Source of the DNA: Candidatus Denitrolinea symbiosum
Lineage (GTDB): Bacteria; Chloroflexota; Anaerolineae; Anaerolineales; Villigracilaceae
Direction of reading: 5' to 3'
NCBI GenBank assembly: GCA_017312345.1
Contig: BLAA01000001.1
Span: 2,914,001 to 2,978,000, forward strand
DNA length: 64,000 bases
Of the stretch, positions 62,801 to 64,000 are shown one piece after another. Below the pieces are notes generated by a model, which did not search any database, was not told where the DNA came from, and saw only the letters and a program-made list of their open reading frames with translations. The position numbers and the translations under genes are program-made. The first letter of the stretch is position 1; each line of letters opens with the position of its first letter.

Positions 62801-62859
62801 CCTGTTTCGAAAAAGCCATTCTTGCCTACGCCAAAAAACTGGGAATTGACGCCGAATGA
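59857..62859 (+). CDS. FdrA-DUF1116 fusion, oxamate carbamoyltransferase-like
   Basis: 1000 residues. The N-terminal half (about 1-480) is FdrA, an acyl-CoA-synthetase-like protein (MMGPDCGTGIL, GIVGASGTGIQE, GLYSGGTLGGEA). The C-terminal half (about 530-1000) is DUF1116/YlbE (CHHVNAVGPMGGITSGNMAV, NEGIGKVLRFGAF). In E. coli these are separate proteins (AllF and AllG) which, with DUF2877 (AllH), form the oxamate carbamoyltransferase of anaerobic allantoin use. Here they are one chain. SD AGGAGG precedes ATG 59857. It overlaps the next gene by ATGA. Confidence 0.85.
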   Translation: MLRTIIKKNSYQDSINLMLLTNEINTIEGVIQCSIMMGTDANKDIFKSTNLLTEEAKTASPTDMVMVMETNNDDVVDHVLKRVDQFLSDLSVKKQQSGVVEANTLDEALEIMPDANLALFSIPGEYAADVMEQALERNLNIFSFTDNVSVEDEVRLKKLAHEKGLVMMGPDCGTGILSGIPLAFTNVVKNGNIGIVGASGTGIQEVSSLIDRLGSGVTHAIGTGGRDLSDAVQAITVKDSLIALENYAPADVIVLISKPPAKSVRDEIVNLLHNLSKPVVAIFLGENPTQHENNVYLAHTLEEAARIAVDLANGNSVKKNYLQPLDNQVTNTLPQDLTVKGLYSGGTLGGEAAMLISQALDLGEIIHKEGYLLNERGYQVIDYGDDMYTQGHPHPMIDPATRIDAIKKYGADPKTGIILLDVALGYGSHPDMAGVLAPVIRETLENARKAGRQLYVVATVCGTRQDPQNYDQSAATLKAAGALVEDSNAKAVRLALQLKGVTYTEVDKQVVGRDFQKVALPQPSSPLMTLLTAKPRVINIGLESFNESIRKFGGKSVQYSWRPIAGGNKKLIRILNRISKLESVAAANQQVIERMRDSQPFLVDVVPAKSVIEALNRKVLLHAGPPIQYSEMTGPMQGSCVGAALFEGWAKDEAEARRMLEAGEVEFMPCHHVNAVGPMGGITSGNMAVLVVENKADGTVAYCTMNEGIGKVLRFGAFSEEVVNRLHWMADVLGPTIAKAVKSTPDGINLNVVISKAITMGDEFHQRNIAGTLVLLKELVPLIDALEMDRKDKQDVLRFLANTDQFFLNVMMAVGKAIVDYARKIQEGTVVTTMTRNGKDFGIRIAGMGDDWFTAPVNTPHGLYFTGYTEEDANPDIGDSAITETVGVGAMVTVAAPAVTRFVGSGGGYDDALRVSNEMNSICLSNNPNWSIPNWNFKGACLGIDAVKVVATGITPLINTGIAHKKAGVGQVGAGTATAPLACFEKAILAYAKKLGIDAE

Positions 62860-63755
62860 TCTCAGGTTCTTTGTCTGGGGTAATGAGTTCCTCATTACCC
62901 CAGATTCTCGCCCGCTCCCGAAATGGGAAAATCCACAGCCTTTTCAGCCAGAGTTTTAATATCGGCTTCGAGCAGGGTTTGGTTCACATTCGTCGGGCGG
63001 GCGGGCAACTTTCCAGCTTTGGCATGCGGATTTCGGACAGCCAGATGGACGATATCCTTCCCAGTCTGGAAACGGGCGATTTGGTGAAAACAAATGGCGT
63101 CACCCTCACTATCTACCCCACATACGGCCCCATTGTTCAGATTGAAACAGCCCGGCTGCAGAGTATTGACTTGTCGCTGCATCCGGTTGAAACGGCGCCG
63201 CGGCGGTTGGCAATCCTCCGCCAGGCGCTGGAAGCGGTCAATGCCGCCGCGTCGCTTGGCTTGGCGCTCACAGAGCAAGACTGGGTCCATTTAAACACCC
63301 TAATCCAGGAAGATGTTCACTCTGAAGCATTCCAAGCAGCAGCGCGCTACCTTGTGGGCCGGGGTAAGGGACTGACGCCCAGCGGAGATGATATTTTGCT
63401 GGGCTTTTTCCTGGCGTTAAAACTGTTTGGGCAAGCCTCAGGTTTGACGCAGCCGCTGCTCGATTTCATCGAACGCAGCACCACCAGTATCAGCGCGGCT
63501 TATCTGAGAGACCTGGCGAATGGTTATATCAGCGAGTATTTCCAAATGTTTTGCCAGGCGACTGCCCTGGAAGATCCTGACAGATTGAGGTCGGCTATCG
63601 AACAAATCACAACAATCGGTTCCACATCAGGCTACGACTCGTTGATGGGTATGAGTCTTGGCGTTACGAAACTCGAAGGCAGGTCAAAAGCCTCCTTCGT
63701 CAGTAAGCGTTTGTTTTTCAACCCCACCTTTTTCAAACAATGTTTGGAGGAATGA
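62856..63755 (+). CDS. DUF2877 protein (AllH-like)
   Basis: 299 residues. Motifs GKIHSLFSQSFNI near the start and GRGKGLTPSGDDILLGFFLAL near residue 170 match DUF2877, the third protein of the oxamate carbamoyltransferase. Start ATG 62856 overlaps the previous stop. A perfect 14-bp hairpin covers codons 7-17, which may slow translation. Confidence 0.82.
   Translation: MISGSLSGVMSSSLPQILARSRNGKIHSLFSQSFNIGFEQGLVHIRRAGGQLSSFGMRISDSQMDDILPSLETGDLVKTNGVTLTIYPTYGPIVQIETARLQSIDLSLHPVETAPRRLAILRQALEAVNAAASLGLALTEQDWVHLNTLIQEDVHSEAFQAAARYLVGRGKGLTPSGDDILLGFFLALKLFGQASGLTQPLLDFIERSTTSISAAYLRDLANGYISEYFQMFCQATALEDPDRLRSAIEQITTIGSTSGYDSLMGMSLGVTKLEGRSKASFVSKRLFFNPTFFKQCLEE
62874..62904 (+). promoter_or_regulatory. 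Perfect 14-bp hairpin at the start of the DUF2877 gene
   Basis: TCTGGGGTAATGAG and CTCATTACCCCAGA with a 3-nt loop, inside the coding region. It may regulate translation or mRNA processing between the two genes. Confidence 0.6.
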
Positions 63756-63756
63756 A

Positions 63757-64000
63757 ATGGCACAAGCCCAAGGCAAGTCCAAAAAGAAGATCGGAATGAC
63801 CACCTGGATCTTAATTGCCGTCGTGCTCGGCATGCTCTTCGGTCTGCTCGTCCCAGCCAATCCGATCGTCACCGACATACTTAAAACGATTGGACAGATT
63901 TTCCTTCGTCTCATTCAGATGTCCATCATTCTGCTGGTGATGGGACAGATCATCCAGGCTATCGGCGGACTGAAAATGAACGAACTCGGCAAGATCGGAT
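63757..64000 (+). CDS. Dicarboxylate/amino-acid:cation symporter (partial)
   Basis: The first 81 residues of a DAACS-family transporter, cut by the window edge. A basic start (QAQGKSKKKI) is followed by TM1 (WILIAVVLGMLFGLLV) and the loop FLRLIQMSIILLVMGQII, where most relatives have FL-LIKMI--PL-F. TTGGAGG lies 8 nt upstream of ATG 63757. It probably imports the substrate for the upstream catabolic genes. Confidence 0.75.
   Translation, partial: MAQAQGKSKKKIGMTTWILIAVVLGMLFGLLVPANPIVTDILKTIGQIFLRLIQMSIILLVMGQIIQAIGGLKMNELGKIG

Overview
This 64 kb window looks like part of a Chloroflexota chromosome, most probably an Anaerolineae-type anaerobe. That is an inference from the character of the proteins, the sigma70-like promoters, the dispersed intergenic repeats and the anaerobic respiratory genes. 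No rRNA or tRNA is present to fix the taxonomy. Most genes are GC-rich; two blocks (about 9.1-10.7 kb and 23.1-34.8 kb) are clearly AT-richer.

Region by region. 1-12.8 kb: a partial aminotransferase with an unusual leader (promoter, 31-codon ORF, terminator), a PIG-L deacetylase, cystathionine gamma-synthase/lyase, a cNMP/SpoIIE phosphatase, a RelE-type toxin-antitoxin pair, a deoxynucleoside kinase, mutS, a membrane glycosyltransferase-like protein cut by an insertion sequence (IS), a membrane-anchored cyclophilin and a small protein. 12.8-22.1 kb: a minus-strand set with a UbiB-like kinase, a secreted C39-like peptidase, an MTA/SAH-nucleosidase-like protein, tsaC, prmC, prfA, a 35-aa membrane protein and a response regulator behind an IS-truncated gene.

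23.1-38.5 kb is an anaerobic respiration locus. It starts with a sensor kinase, a DmsC-like membrane protein and a NarL-type regulator. A Tat-exported DmsA-type molybdoenzyme with DmsB and DmsC subunits follows, then a WD40/triheme c-type protein, a TorD chaperone, a polyferredoxin, a radical SAM protein and a private TatA/TatC/TatB-like translocon. 38.6-43.4 kb is an ECF-type transporter operon (NTPase, fused double ATPase, methyltransferase, S component, lipoprotein, EcfT). It is preceded by an RNA structure that closely resembles the molybdenum/tungsten cofactor (Moco) riboswitch. I consider this, beside a molybdoenzyme operon, the best candidate for an undescribed system.

43.7-50.7 kb holds yjbQ and a LiaRS-like two-component/ABC transporter operon whose first permease is broken by an IS. 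50.8-58.0 kb is an accessory patch: a transposase relic, the tail of a Wadjet JetC gene, a frameshifted gene, a DUF1841 protein, a RecQ-phosphoribosyltransferase fusion, a DprA-like protein and a decay zone of gene fragments. 58.0-64.0 kb is an oxamate/allantoin-type catabolic locus: a PucR regulator, a FdrA-DUF1116 fusion, a DUF2877 protein and the start of a dicarboxylate/amino-acid symporter.

Three identical 973-bp copies of an IS1595-family element (10703-11675 +, 22110-23082 -, 49617-50589 +) punctuate the window. All carry the same split transposase frame. Only the third has a visible target duplication (9 bp). Short heptanucleotide repeats recur before several genes and even inside mutS and dprA.
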